DNA from: Oscillospiraceae bacterium
GTDB taxonomy: Bacteria; Bacillota; Clostridia; Oscillospirales; CAG-272
Direction: 5' to 3'
NCBI GenBank assembly: GCA_015064785.1
Contig: SVRM01000042.1
Location: forward strand, 1-32,746
Length of the DNA stretch: 32,746 nt
Below the pieces are notes generated by a model. That model was not told where the DNA came from. It did not search any database and saw only the letters and a program-made list of their open reading frames with translations. The position numbers and the translations under genes were made by a program. This document shows, in pieces, positions 23,074 through 30,234 of the stretch. Positions within the stretch are counted from its first letter, which is position 1, and each line of letters starts with the position of its first letter.

Positions 23074-23982
23074 ATGGGATTTTTTGAAAAACTCAAGGAA
23101 GGTCTGAAAAAGACCAAGGAAGCCGTATTCAAGCAGGTTACATCCCTGTTCTCCCGCTATACCGTCATCGATGACGATCTGTATGAGGAGCTGGAAGAAA
23201 TTCTGATCACCTCCGACGTCGGTGTCGGGACCACCGAGCAGATTCTCGAATCGCTCCAAGAAGCAGTCCGCCGCGACAAGATCACAGAACCGGAGGAAGC
23301 ACGTCTGGAGCTGATGAAGATCCTCGCTGAGATGATCGGTGAGGGTGAACCGCTCAATCTGTCGACCGCGCCCTCCGTTGTGCTGGTCATCGGTGTCAAC
23401 GGTGTCGGCAAGACCACCTCCATTGCCAAAATCGCAAATCTGCTGAAAAAAGACGGAAAAAAGGTCATTCTTGCTGCCGCAGATACGTTCCGCGCCGCAG
23501 CAATTGACCAGATCGCTGTCTGGGCAGACCGTGTCGGCGTAGAGCTTGTCCGTCATGATGAAGGCTCCGACCCGGCATCCGTCGTCTATGATGCGGTCAG
23601 CGCCGCAAAGAGCCGCGGTGCCGATGTACTGATTGTCGATACGGCAGGCAGACTGCATAATAAGAAGAATCTGATGGACGAGCTCGCAAAGATCAACCGC
23701 GTCATCAGCCGGGAACTGCCCGACGCGGCACGGGAAACCTTGCTGATTCTCGATGCCACCACCGGTCAGAATGCCGTCATTCAGGCATCCGAATTCAAGA
23801 ATGCTGCAGACATCACCGGTCTTGTTCTGACCAAGCTCGACGGTACTGCCAAGGGCGGCATCGTCTTCTCCATCAAGCGTGAGCTTGATATTCCCGTCAA
23901 ATTCATCGGTGTCGGCGAGCAGATGGACGATCTGCAGGTCTTCCATGCGGATGAGTTTGTAAGAGCCATGTTTGAAGAATGA
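23074..23982 (+). CDS. ftsY: Signal recognition particle receptor FtsY
   Basis: FtsY is the membrane-associated SRP receptor GTPase that docks ribosome-nascent chains at the SecYEG translocon. The 302-aa product follows AAAGGAT and has a short N-terminal lead (FFEKLKEGLKKTKEAV), the helical N domain, and the G domain with G1 GVNGVGKTTSIAKIA (about 109-123), AADTFRAAAIDQ, DTAGRLHNKKNLMDEL, LTKLDGTAKGG and GVGEQMDDLQVF. It lacks the long acidic A domain of the Escherichia coli protein, as is typical of Firmicutes. The stop codon lies in the loop of a 10-bp hairpin, and the gene end is partly duplicated downstream (see 23964-24060). Confidence 0.97.
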   Translation: MGFFEKLKEGLKKTKEAVFKQVTSLFSRYTVIDDDLYEELEEILITSDVGVGTTEQILESLQEAVRRDKITEPEEARLELMKILAEMIGEGEPLNLSTAPSVVLVIGVNGVGKTTSIAKIANLLKKDGKKVILAAADTFRAAAIDQIAVWADRVGVELVRHDEGSDPASVVYDAVSAAKSRGADVLIVDTAGRLHNKKNLMDELAKINRVISRELPDAARETLLILDATTGQNAVIQASEFKNAADITGLVLTKLDGTAKGGIVFSIKRELDIPVKFIGVGEQMDDLQVFHADEFVRAMFEE

Positions 23983-24060
23983 AAACATGGCTCGGCTATG
24001 CTTCGAAGAATGAGAACATTGCTTTGGCTATGATTTGAGGAATAAGAGGAACGGCATATG
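23964..24060 (+). repeat. Hairpin at the ftsY stop and degenerate ~31-nt direct repeats
   Basis: AGCCATGTTT (23964-23973) and AAACATGGCT (23983-23992) form a perfect 10-bp stem around the ftsY stop codon; no T tract follows. The block TTTGAAGAATGAAAACATGG at 23971 recurs in degenerate form at 24002 (TTCGAAGAATGAGAACATTG) and again, shorter, at 24034 (TTTGAGGAATAAGAGGAACG). The tail of ftsY therefore appears to have been tandemly duplicated up to the next start codon. Confidence 0.75.
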
Positions 24061-24666
24061 AAGATTGTACTTGCGTCCAGAAACGCACATAAAATCAAAG
24101 AGCTTTACGCATTTATTTCCCCCATTGATCCGTCCATTGAAATCCTGTCGCTGGATGATATCGGCTTTGTCGGTGACATCGAGGAGGACGGAACCACGTT
24201 TGAAGAAAATGCACTCATCAAAGCAAAGGCTGTTGCTGCTATGGGATACATCGGCATTGCAGACGATTCCGGCCTTGCAGTGGATGCGCTGAACGGCGCA
24301 CCGGGCGTCTATTCCGCACGGTATTCCGGCGAACACGGCGACGATCACAAGAACAACATGCTGCTGCTGGAAAACATCAAGCACGTTCCGGATGAGGCAC
24401 GCACCGCACAGTTCGTATCTGTGATTGCCTGTGCATTCCCGGACAATGCGCATGAACCGATCGTCTGCCGCGGAGAATGCCCCGGCACCATTCTCCATGC
24501 ATACCGCGGAAACGGCGGCTTCGGCTATGACCCGCTGTTCTATTACGCACCGTTTGACAAAACCTATGCCGAAATGGCGCCGGAGGAAAAGAATCAGATT
24601 TCACACCGTGCAAACGCCATGGCGAAATTCATTGCGGCATTCAAGGAAATTTTCCCCACTTTATAA
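24058..24666 (+). CDS. rdgB: XTP/dITP diphosphatase (RdgB/HAM1 family)
   Basis: This enzyme hydrolyses non-canonical purine triphosphates (dITP, XTP) to monophosphates and keeps them out of DNA and RNA. The 202-aa product has the family motifs in order: LASRNAHKIKEL at the N-terminus (triphosphate binding), DGTTFEENALIKA, ADDSGLAVDALNGAPGVYSA, and GNGGFGYDPLFYY followed by ISHRANAM. The length is typical (about 195-205 aa). The start at 24058 follows AAGAGGAAC in the last repeat unit behind ftsY. A YhbY-type gene follows after 13 nt, so co-transcription is likely. Confidence 0.95.
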   Translation: MKIVLASRNAHKIKELYAFISPIDPSIEILSLDDIGFVGDIEEDGTTFEENALIKAKAVAAMGYIGIADDSGLAVDALNGAPGVYSARYSGEHGDDHKNNMLLLENIKHVPDEARTAQFVSVIACAFPDNAHEPIVCRGECPGTILHAYRGNGGFGYDPLFYYAPFDKTYAEMAPEEKNQISHRANAMAKFIAAFKEIFPTL

Positions 24667-24679
24667 GTTCGAGGTATCT

Positions 24680-24982
24680 ATGACAAGCAAACAAAGAGCA
24701 TATCTGCGCTCCCTTGCATCGCAGATGGACACCATTTTTCAAATCGGCAAGGGCGGCATTTCCGATGAAATGTGTAAACAGATCTCCAATGCACTCGACG
24801 CGCGTGAACTGATCAAGCTCCGTGTTCTGGACAATGCGGAATATCTGCCGCGCGAAGCCGCCGAGGAAATCGCTCAGGCAGTCGGCGCCGAGGTGGTTAC
24901 GGTCATCGGAACGAAATTCGTTCTGTTCCGCGTCTCCTCCAAAGAAAAGAACCGTAAAATTGATCTGAACGCAATCAAGTAA
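24680..24982 (+). CDS. yhbY: YhbY-type (CRS1-YhbY domain) RNA-binding protein
   Basis: The start is set at 24680, where the family's conserved MTSKQRAYLRSLA begins, after a GAGG site; an overlapping longer frame has no conserved sequence upstream. The 100-aa product matches the single-domain CRM proteins: QMDTIFQIGKGGIS, ALDARELIKLRVL, GAEVVTVIGTKFVLFR and a basic tail (KEKNRKIDL). The GxG loop of the family is present as IGKGG. In Escherichia coli YhbY associates with pre-50S particles, and the Firmicutes homologue (YqeI) sits next to nadD and yqeK, as here. It probably helps ribosome assembly. Confidence 0.93.
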   Translation: MTSKQRAYLRSLASQMDTIFQIGKGGISDEMCKQISNALDARELIKLRVLDNAEYLPREAAEEIAQAVGAEVVTVIGTKFVLFRVSSKEKNRKIDLNAIK

Positions 24983-24983
24983 G

Positions 24984-25598
24984 ATGAAACTGGGTATTTT
25001 CGGCGGCACCTTCGGTCCTGTGCATCTCGGACACATCCGTGCCGCACATGCATTTCTCAACGAATGTGCGCTCGACCGGCTGTATATTCTGCCAACCGCA
25101 ATCCCGCCGCACAAAGCAGCATCCGCACAGGATCAACCGGGAGACCGTCTGAACATGCTGCACCTGGCATTCTCCCAGCCGGAATATGCCGATGACCGCA
25201 TCACCGTCTCCGATTACGAGCAGACACGCGGCGGCAAAAGCTATACGATTCTGACACTGGAGCATTTTGCGAAAGAATCCGATGACATCACGCTGCTGTG
25301 CGGAACCGACATGTTCCTGACGCTGGAACGTTGGTATCGTGGCGAAGATATCCTGCGCATGGCAGACATCTGCTGTTTATACAGAGATGCCGATCCCGCG
25401 TCTGCCCTTGCAGTCGCAGAAGCCGCCGCACGGTATCGTGCCGCATACGGAACGCATGTCATTCTGCCGTCCTACACACCGCTTGTGATCTCGTCTACCG
25501 AAATCCGTGCGCGCATCGCAAACCAGCAGTCCACAGAAGGACTTCTGCCGTCGGCGGTACGCAGTTATATTGATGAACACGGTTTATACCGTGTATGA
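24984..25598 (+). CDS. nadD: Nicotinate-nucleotide adenylyltransferase NadD
   Basis: NadD joins ATP and nicotinate mononucleotide to form deamido-NAD, a step in de novo and salvage NAD synthesis. The 204-aa product has the nucleotidyltransferase motif GGTFGPVHLGHIRAA (HxGH at about 14-17), LPTAIPPHK, LLCGTDMFLTLERWY and the C-terminal ISSTEIRARI phosphate-binding motif. The length is typical. It starts one base after the yhbY stop codon and its own stop region overlaps the possible upstream start of yqeK, so the three genes form a tight operon. Confidence 0.97.
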   Translation: MKLGIFGGTFGPVHLGHIRAAHAFLNECALDRLYILPTAIPPHKAASAQDQPGDRLNMLHLAFSQPEYADDRITVSDYEQTRGGKSYTILTLEHFAKESDDITLLCGTDMFLTLERWYRGEDILRMADICCLYRDADPASALAVAEAAARYRAAYGTHVILPSYTPLVISSTEIRARIANQQSTEGLLPSAVRSYIDEHGLYRV

Positions 25599-25612
25599 GA
25601 GGAAGCATTTTC

Positions 25613-26287
25613 GTGTTGATTTACAATGAAGCAATCATCGAAACCGTCGCTGCGATGATCCCGCAATTCATTTCGGGCAAGCGGCTGGCGCATACCATGG
25701 CAGTCGAACGCGAATGCCGGTCACTCGGTGCGCTGTTTTCTGCGCATCCGACCGTCATGACGGAGGAGGAGGTGTCCAAGCTCCGCATCGCCGCACTGCT
25801 TCACGACATCACCAAGGAAAAAAAAGTGGCAGAACAGACAGCACTTGCCGCAAAGTACCGCATTCCGCTGACCGATCTGGAACGCTCGGCACCCAAGGTG
25901 CTTCATTCCAAAACAGCACCTGCACTCGCACAGGAATGCATCAACGCACACTGCGGTGTCCGTGTCGTTGACGATGTCATCTGCGATGCCATTCGGACCC
26001 ATACCACCGGTGCGGCACAAATGAGCCTGATCGGCAAGCTGTTGTATCTGGCGGATTATATTGAGGATACTCGTACTTTTGAGGACTGTATTGCGCTCCG
26101 TCATGCGTTTTATGACAACATTGACGCATACAAAGCGGACAGCACCGCACTGCTCGGACATCTCGATCAGGTTCTGCTTCTGTCCTTTGACATGACCATC
26201 CGTGACCTGCTTGAAAGCGGTGCGCCCATTGATGCCAATACCACCGCCGCGCGCAATGCGCTGCTCTTCTCAGCCATCCGTTCATGA
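25613..26287 (+). CDS. yqeK: HD-domain Ap4A hydrolase, YqeK family
   Basis: YqeK is a metal-dependent HD-domain phosphohydrolase; characterised members split diadenosine tetraphosphate symmetrically to ADP. Motifs are visible in order: SGKRLAHTMAVERE (first His), LRIAALLHDITKEKK (HD pair), HSKTAPALA, DAIRTHTTG and LIGKLLYLADYIEDTRT. I prefer the GTG at 25613 (224 aa) because GAGAGGAAG lies about 8 nt upstream. An in-frame ATG at 25595, overlapping nadD by 4 nt (ATGA), gives 230 aa but has no ribosome binding site. A TTG at 25616 is also possible. The order nadD-yqeK then rsfS further on matches Firmicutes, with LCP genes in between. Confidence 0.92.
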   Translation: MLIYNEAIIETVAAMIPQFISGKRLAHTMAVERECRSLGALFSAHPTVMTEEEVSKLRIAALLHDITKEKKVAEQTALAAKYRIPLTDLERSAPKVLHSKTAPALAQECINAHCGVRVVDDVICDAIRTHTTGAAQMSLIGKLLYLADYIEDTRTFEDCIALRHAFYDNIDAYKADSTALLGHLDQVLLLSFDMTIRDLLESGAPIDANTTAARNALLFSAIRS

Positions 26288-26318
26288 ATTACCTTGCCTT
26301 TTCCAATGAAAGGTGTGA

Positions 26319-28094
26319 ATGATCCTGGAAAACAACAAAAATCAGACAACCCCAACTGTGCAGAATCGGGAACAGATTCTGCAATCCCTGCAGCCGCTGA
26401 CCACCGTTCCGCTCGATCAGCTCTCCGATGAACAGGTCAATGCCCTGTTGGATCGGCTGACCGCACTCAAGCAGCAGAAACGTGCGGAAAAGGAAAAAGC
26501 TGCGGCACAGACTCCTCCGCCTGCGCTGACACCGGTGCATATTCCGGCATCGGAAGCGCCCATTCCCGACAACCATGAACCAGCCCCGGGCACATCGGTC
26601 CTCAAAAAAGCCGATGAAGCCGAAGCAGCACTATCCCGGGTTGATTTGTCCGGCGATACCGAGGGCTCCGACGGTGCTGCCGTGATTCTCCCTGACCCTT
26701 CCTGCTTTGATCATCTCGGTGAAGAACCGACCTCGGGTGTCGACTTTGATCCGTCGATGAGCACCTACACCGGTACGGATACACCGGCGGAAGACGAGCG
26801 GAATTATGCCGCGCCGAAGACCGACAGCGACTACGATACCCGTCCGCTTTCCTCCGATGACATGGACGAGGAAACCATTGCCATCTACCGGACATTGGTG
26901 CGCAAACGCCGCAGACAGCGCCAGATTCTGATCACCCTCATCACCGTATTTACCGTTCTGCTGCTCTTCGGAGCCGGCTTCGGTGCCTATCTGCTCCTGT
27001 ATGAACCGACTGTCGATGATGCTCCACCGCCCTTCTGGAGCGGTGAACTTCAGCCGGACGGCGGCAGCAATCCCAACGCACCCGATGCTCCGGTCATCGG
27101 AGGCGACGATGATTCCGGCATACAGGCACCTGTCATCTCGGACAGCTATGAGCGCCGCGACAATGTATACAACTTCCTTGTCCTCGGTGTTGACCGTGCT
27201 GCAAACCTGTCTGACGTCATTATGGTCGTCAGCTATGACATCAAAAAGCAAACAGTCCATGTACTCTCCCTGCCGCGTGACACATATATCAACGTCGGCT
27301 CCAGCTACCACAAGCTCAATGCGTATTTCTCGGCATCCTACAACCGCTCTGCATCCCGCGGTGCCGAGCGATACCGAGACGCCATTGAGTCGATGACTGC
27401 CTTTATTGAAAACGGACTGTGCATCCGTCTGGACCGCTATGTCTGTATGGACACCGCCGGCTTCCGTGAAATCATCGATGCCATCGGCGGCGTCGATATG
27501 GAGGTTCCCTTTGATATGCATTATGAGGATCCGGAACAGGATCTGTATATCCATCTCAAGGCGGGTTACCAGCATCTGGACGGCGCAAAAGCGGAACAGT
27601 TCGTCCGGTATCGCTCCGGTTATCTGGAAGGTGACATCGGCCGAATTTCGGCACAGCGTCTGTTTCTGACAGCGCTTGTCAATCAGGTCAAGACAAAGCT
27701 CGACCTGTCCTCCGCCGTCAGCATCGCCAAGACCGCACTGCAATACGTCACAACCGATCTGACCGTCGCCGAAATCGGCTACTTTGCAAAGAACGCTTTC
27801 TCCGTTGATCTGGATTCCATGACATTCACAACGCTTCCCGGCGGCGGTGTCATCAATCCCGACACCGGTGCATCGTATTATGTCATGTATGCGGAAAACG
27901 TCCGCAAGCTCGTCAATGCACAGTTCAACGTCTATGACCGTGAAATTTCGCGTGAGGTCTTCCTCTCCAATTCCAGAAAGTTCACAAGTGATGCGCCGTA
28001 TATCTCCTCCGTATTCCTGACCGAAATCAATGACAGCGGTACAGTGACAGCAGGCGATATTCAGTCGGACGCACCCGATATACCGCACCGATGA
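26319..28094 (+). CDS. LytR-CpsA-Psr (LCP) family wall-polymer ligase, long cytoplasmic N-terminus
   Basis: LCP proteins transfer undecaprenyl-phosphate-linked glycopolymers to peptidoglycan. The 591-aa product has an unusually long cytoplasmic N-terminus (about 1-200). This contains a short Lys/Glu helix (about 48-62), then Pro-rich and acidic low-complexity sequence and a basic stop-transfer RKRRRQR. One membrane segment follows at about 203-228. The extracellular LCP domain (about 283-470) has NFLVLGVDRAANLSDVIMVV, LSLPRDTYIN, HKLNAYFSAS, FREIIDAIGGVDMEVPFDMH and FVRYRSGYLEGDIGRISAQR, including the conserved Asp/Arg residues that bind pyrophosphate. A C-terminal tail of ~50 residues is of unknown function. 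The start follows AAAGGTG. It overlaps a second LCP gene by 4 nt. Confidence 0.92.
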   Translation: MILENNKNQTTPTVQNREQILQSLQPLTTVPLDQLSDEQVNALLDRLTALKQQKRAEKEKAAAQTPPPALTPVHIPASEAPIPDNHEPAPGTSVLKKADEAEAALSRVDLSGDTEGSDGAAVILPDPSCFDHLGEEPTSGVDFDPSMSTYTGTDTPAEDERNYAAPKTDSDYDTRPLSSDDMDEETIAIYRTLVRKRRRQRQILITLITVFTVLLLFGAGFGAYLLLYEPTVDDAPPPFWSGELQPDGGSNPNAPDAPVIGGDDDSGIQAPVISDSYERRDNVYNFLVLGVDRAANLSDVIMVVSYDIKKQTVHVLSLPRDTYINVGSSYHKLNAYFSASYNRSASRGAERYRDAIESMTAFIENGLCIRLDRYVCMDTAGFREIIDAIGGVDMEVPFDMHYEDPEQDLYIHLKAGYQHLDGAKAEQFVRYRSGYLEGDIGRISAQRLFLTALVNQVKTKLDLSSAVSIAKTALQYVTTDLTVAEIGYFAKNAFSVDLDSMTFTTLPGGGVINPDTGASYYVMYAENVRKLVNAQFNVYDREISREVFLSNSRKFTSDAPYISSVFLTEINDSGTVTAGDIQSDAPDIPHR

Positions 28095-29362
28095 GCAAAA
28101 AACAAAAGCCGATCAAACGGCATTTCCCGTGGCTGTTTCTCAGCCTTCTGCTGGTCTTCTGTCTCTGGCTGACTTACCTTTGGGGCGTATTCTATATTCC
28201 GTCCCTGCCGCGTGCGGAGATTCCGCCGTTTCTGCTGACACAGACGGAGACAGCGCCGCCCGCAGAGCAAAATCCCGCATCTGTGACCGACGACACGGCA
28301 CTGTCCCCTGTCACCGCGGAGCCGGATTCTGTCGGGGACACAGAAACACCATCAAGTCCCGCGCTGCCCGTGGGAATCACTGCCGCCGAAACGTGCATTC
28401 CCACCCCCGCAGACAGTGATATCTATGCACGCCGCAGCGGTGTCTACAACATTCTGTGCGCCGGACGGGATGATGCAGCATTCAACACCGATGTTTTGAT
28501 CTTAGTCTCCTTTGACACCGACAACGGCACTGCCGCCGTCGTGCAGATTCCGCGTGATACCTATCTGGACGGTGGAAAAATCAACGCACTCTGGGCAAAA
28601 AAACGAACCGCCGCAAAGAAAAACGCATCACCGAATGCAGATGCCGACGCGATGGACGCCCTCTGCAATACACTGGAGGAAACGCTGTGCATCCGCATTG
28701 ACCATTGGGTACTGTGCGGGCTTACGGCATTCCGGGAAGCAGTCGATGCCCTCGGCGGTGTGACCGTCGACGTGCCGTGTGACATGCATTACGACGATCC
28801 CGCACAGAATCTGTCGATTCACCTGTCCGCCGGAAAACAAAACCTGAACGGTGTGCAGGCAGAAGGTCTGGTGCGGTTTCGTGCCGACTATGTCCGCGGA
28901 GATCTCGGACGTGTCGATGTCCAGAAGCTCTTTCTGTCAGCACTTCTCGAAAAGGGACGCGATGTGTCGCTATTGCAGCTGCCGTCTCTGATCAAAACAG
29001 CGGCAAAGCATCTGTCCACCGGCATGTCCTTCTCTGATCTTCTGTTTTTTGCAAAGAGTGCACAGAAGCTCGATCTTTCCCGTGTCACGTTTCTCACACT
29101 TCCCGGTACGGATTGCAGAGAATACGGTGACAGCGGCGCATGGTACTATGTGCTGTCCAGAGAGGGCGTCTGGAATGTAGTCAACCGGCATCTCAATGTC
29201 TATCAGACACCCATTGACGCCAAATTCTTTGACCGCGATTACCGTCTGACCAACCCATCAAGCAAAGCCATGCTCACTTATTACAAAACCCCTTTGACCG
29301 CGGATACCGCCACCGCCGAAAACCTGAACACGGACGGCGTCCATGTTGCGGTGATCCCGTGA
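28091..29362 (+). CDS. LytR-CpsA-Psr (LCP) family protein, second copy
   Basis: The 423-aa product starts inside the stop of the preceding LCP gene (ATGA), so the two are translationally coupled. A short basic N-terminus leads to one membrane segment (about 13-33), a Thr/Pro/Ala-rich extracellular stalk (about 45-105), and an LCP domain with YNILCAGRDDAAFNTDVLIL, QIPRDTYLDGGKINALW, FREAVDALGGVTVDVPCDMH, GLVRFRADYVRGDLGRVDVQ and TLPGTDCREYG. The domain is clearly paralogous to its neighbour (same FxE(A/I)xDAxGGVxxxVPxDMH pattern) but more divergent; CAGRDD replaces the usual LGVD. It may act on the same polymer as a partner or a specialised isoform. The acceptor polymer is unknown. Confidence 0.9.
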   Translation: MSKKQKPIKRHFPWLFLSLLLVFCLWLTYLWGVFYIPSLPRAEIPPFLLTQTETAPPAEQNPASVTDDTALSPVTAEPDSVGDTETPSSPALPVGITAAETCIPTPADSDIYARRSGVYNILCAGRDDAAFNTDVLILVSFDTDNGTAAVVQIPRDTYLDGGKINALWAKKRTAAKKNASPNADADAMDALCNTLEETLCIRIDHWVLCGLTAFREAVDALGGVTVDVPCDMHYDDPAQNLSIHLSAGKQNLNGVQAEGLVRFRADYVRGDLGRVDVQKLFLSALLEKGRDVSLLQLPSLIKTAAKHLSTGMSFSDLLFFAKSAQKLDLSRVTFLTLPGTDCREYGDSGAWYYVLSREGVWNVVNRHLNVYQTPIDAKFFDRDYRLTNPSSKAMLTYYKTPLTADTATAENLNTDGVHVAVIP

Positions 29363-29432
29363 CAGTCCGCAGATTTCACTGCAAAAACTGCAAAAAAGAA
29401 CTGCATAGTAAACAGAAATTCAGCTTTTTCCC

Positions 29433-29461
29433 TTGACAAAAATCGCAGCATATGCTATAAT
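29433..29461 (+). promoter_or_regulatory. Perfect consensus promoter of the T-box/rsfS/leuS operon
   Basis: TTGACA (29433-29438), 17-nt spacer, TATAAT (29456-29461) match the sigma-A consensus exactly. Transcription should start near 29468, at the 5' end of the T-box leader. The 70 nt between the second LCP gene and this promoter hold nothing else recognisable. Confidence 0.93.
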
Positions 29462-29467
29462 TACAGT

Positions 29468-29775
29468 ATATGTTTCAAATGCAATGATGCGGAGCAGTAA
29501 ACAGTTCCACGCCCTTTCAGAGAAGTGTCGGTCGGTGCAAGACACAGGGAGCGCTGTTGAACTCGCCGCGGAGCAGATGCTGTCAGAATCCATGTCTTCC
29601 TGACAGGGATGGCAGCGGCATCCGGTTGTCCCCGTCATCGGACAAGGGTGTGAAAGCACCTGTAAGTGCACCTCCATGCGAGGTGAAAAAGAGTGGTACC
29701 GCGGATGCGATTGCGCTTTCGTCTCTTTGTTATCAGGAAACGGACGGATAACAAACAGATGAAAGTGCTTTTTGT
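29468..29775 (+). ncRNA. T-box leader, leucine-specific (CUC specifier)
   Basis: All parts of a tRNA-sensing T-box riboswitch can be placed. Stem I has the AGTA of the specifier-loop E motif (29496-29499), an AG bulge (AGAGAAG near 29518) and the GGTGCAAGAC distal region. The 3' side of the specifier loop reads GAA-CTC (29559-29564), so the specifier codon is CUC (Leu). The T-box sequence AAAGAGTGGTACCGCGG spans 29688-29704. Its TGGT bulge pairs with the ACCA end expected for tRNA-Leu. The antiterminator forms from AAAGAG (29688-29693) with CTCTTT (29723-29728). The competing terminator follows. Uncharged tRNA-Leu should stabilise the antiterminator and turn on rsfS and leuS. Confidence 0.95.
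29713..29773 (+). terminator. T-box terminator
   Basis: Positions 29713-29734 pair with 29747-29768 in a ~22-bp stem (one C-C mismatch, two G-U pairs), with core TTTGTTATC/GATAACAAA. A run of five T (29769-29773) follows. The 5' arm includes CTCTTT, which the antiterminator sequesters, giving the mutually exclusive folds expected of a T-box. Confidence 0.93.
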
Positions 29776-29800
29776 TTCCGTAATCAAGAAAGGAATGTGT

Positions 29801-30217
29801 ATGGAAAACATCAACATCATCGAAACGGAAAACGGCGAGACAAAGATGCCCGATCTGTCCGCCGCAGAACCCAATGTATGGGCAGACACGATTGTCGCAC
29901 TGCTCGATGCGCACAAAGCGCAGGATATCAAGGTACTCGAGGTCTACGATCAGACCATCGTTGCCGATTATTTTGTTCTCTGCACCGGTACGTCCAACAC
30001 GCAGGTCAAGGCGCTCGCCGGTGAGCTGGAATACAAGATGGGACTTGCCAAGGTCGACTATCTGCGCATGGAGGGCTACAACGAAGGCTCGTGGATCATC
30101 ATCGACTACGGCTCTGTGCTTGTACACATCTTCCAGCGTGAAACCCGCGATTTCTATAACCTCGAAAAGCTCTGGTCCGATTCCAAGGACATTGACATTT
30201 CCGCATTACTGAAGTAA
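29801..30217 (+). CDS. rsfS: Ribosome silencing factor RsfS (Iojap)
   Basis: RsfS binds L14 on the 50S subunit and blocks joining with 30S, lowering translation during nutrient limitation. The start at 29801 follows AAGAAAGGAATG; the frame is open upstream only through the T-box leader. The 138-aa product has DTIVALLDAHKAQDIKVLEV, ADYFVLCTGTSNTQVKALAG, GYNEGSWIIIDYGSVLVHIF and RDFYNLEKLWSDSK, which define the Oligomerisation/Iojap domain. A short acidic lead of about 25 residues precedes the domain. It is the first gene after the leucine T-box and is followed by leuS after 17 nt, so its expression should respond to leucyl-tRNA charging. Confidence 0.95.
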   Translation: MENINIIETENGETKMPDLSAAEPNVWADTIVALLDAHKAQDIKVLEVYDQTIVADYFVLCTGTSNTQVKALAGELEYKMGLAKVDYLRMEGYNEGSWIIIDYGSVLVHIFQRETRDFYNLEKLWSDSKDIDISALLK

Positions 30218-30234
30218 GGAGAAGTATTACGATC

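Noticed and set aside
26631-28088. 485-codon minus-strand open frame opposite the first LCP gene
   Set aside because: It is antisense to a convincing LCP gene, with no recognisable domain and no ribosome binding site. The same reasoning removes those at 30154-31263 and 31384-32697 opposite leuS.
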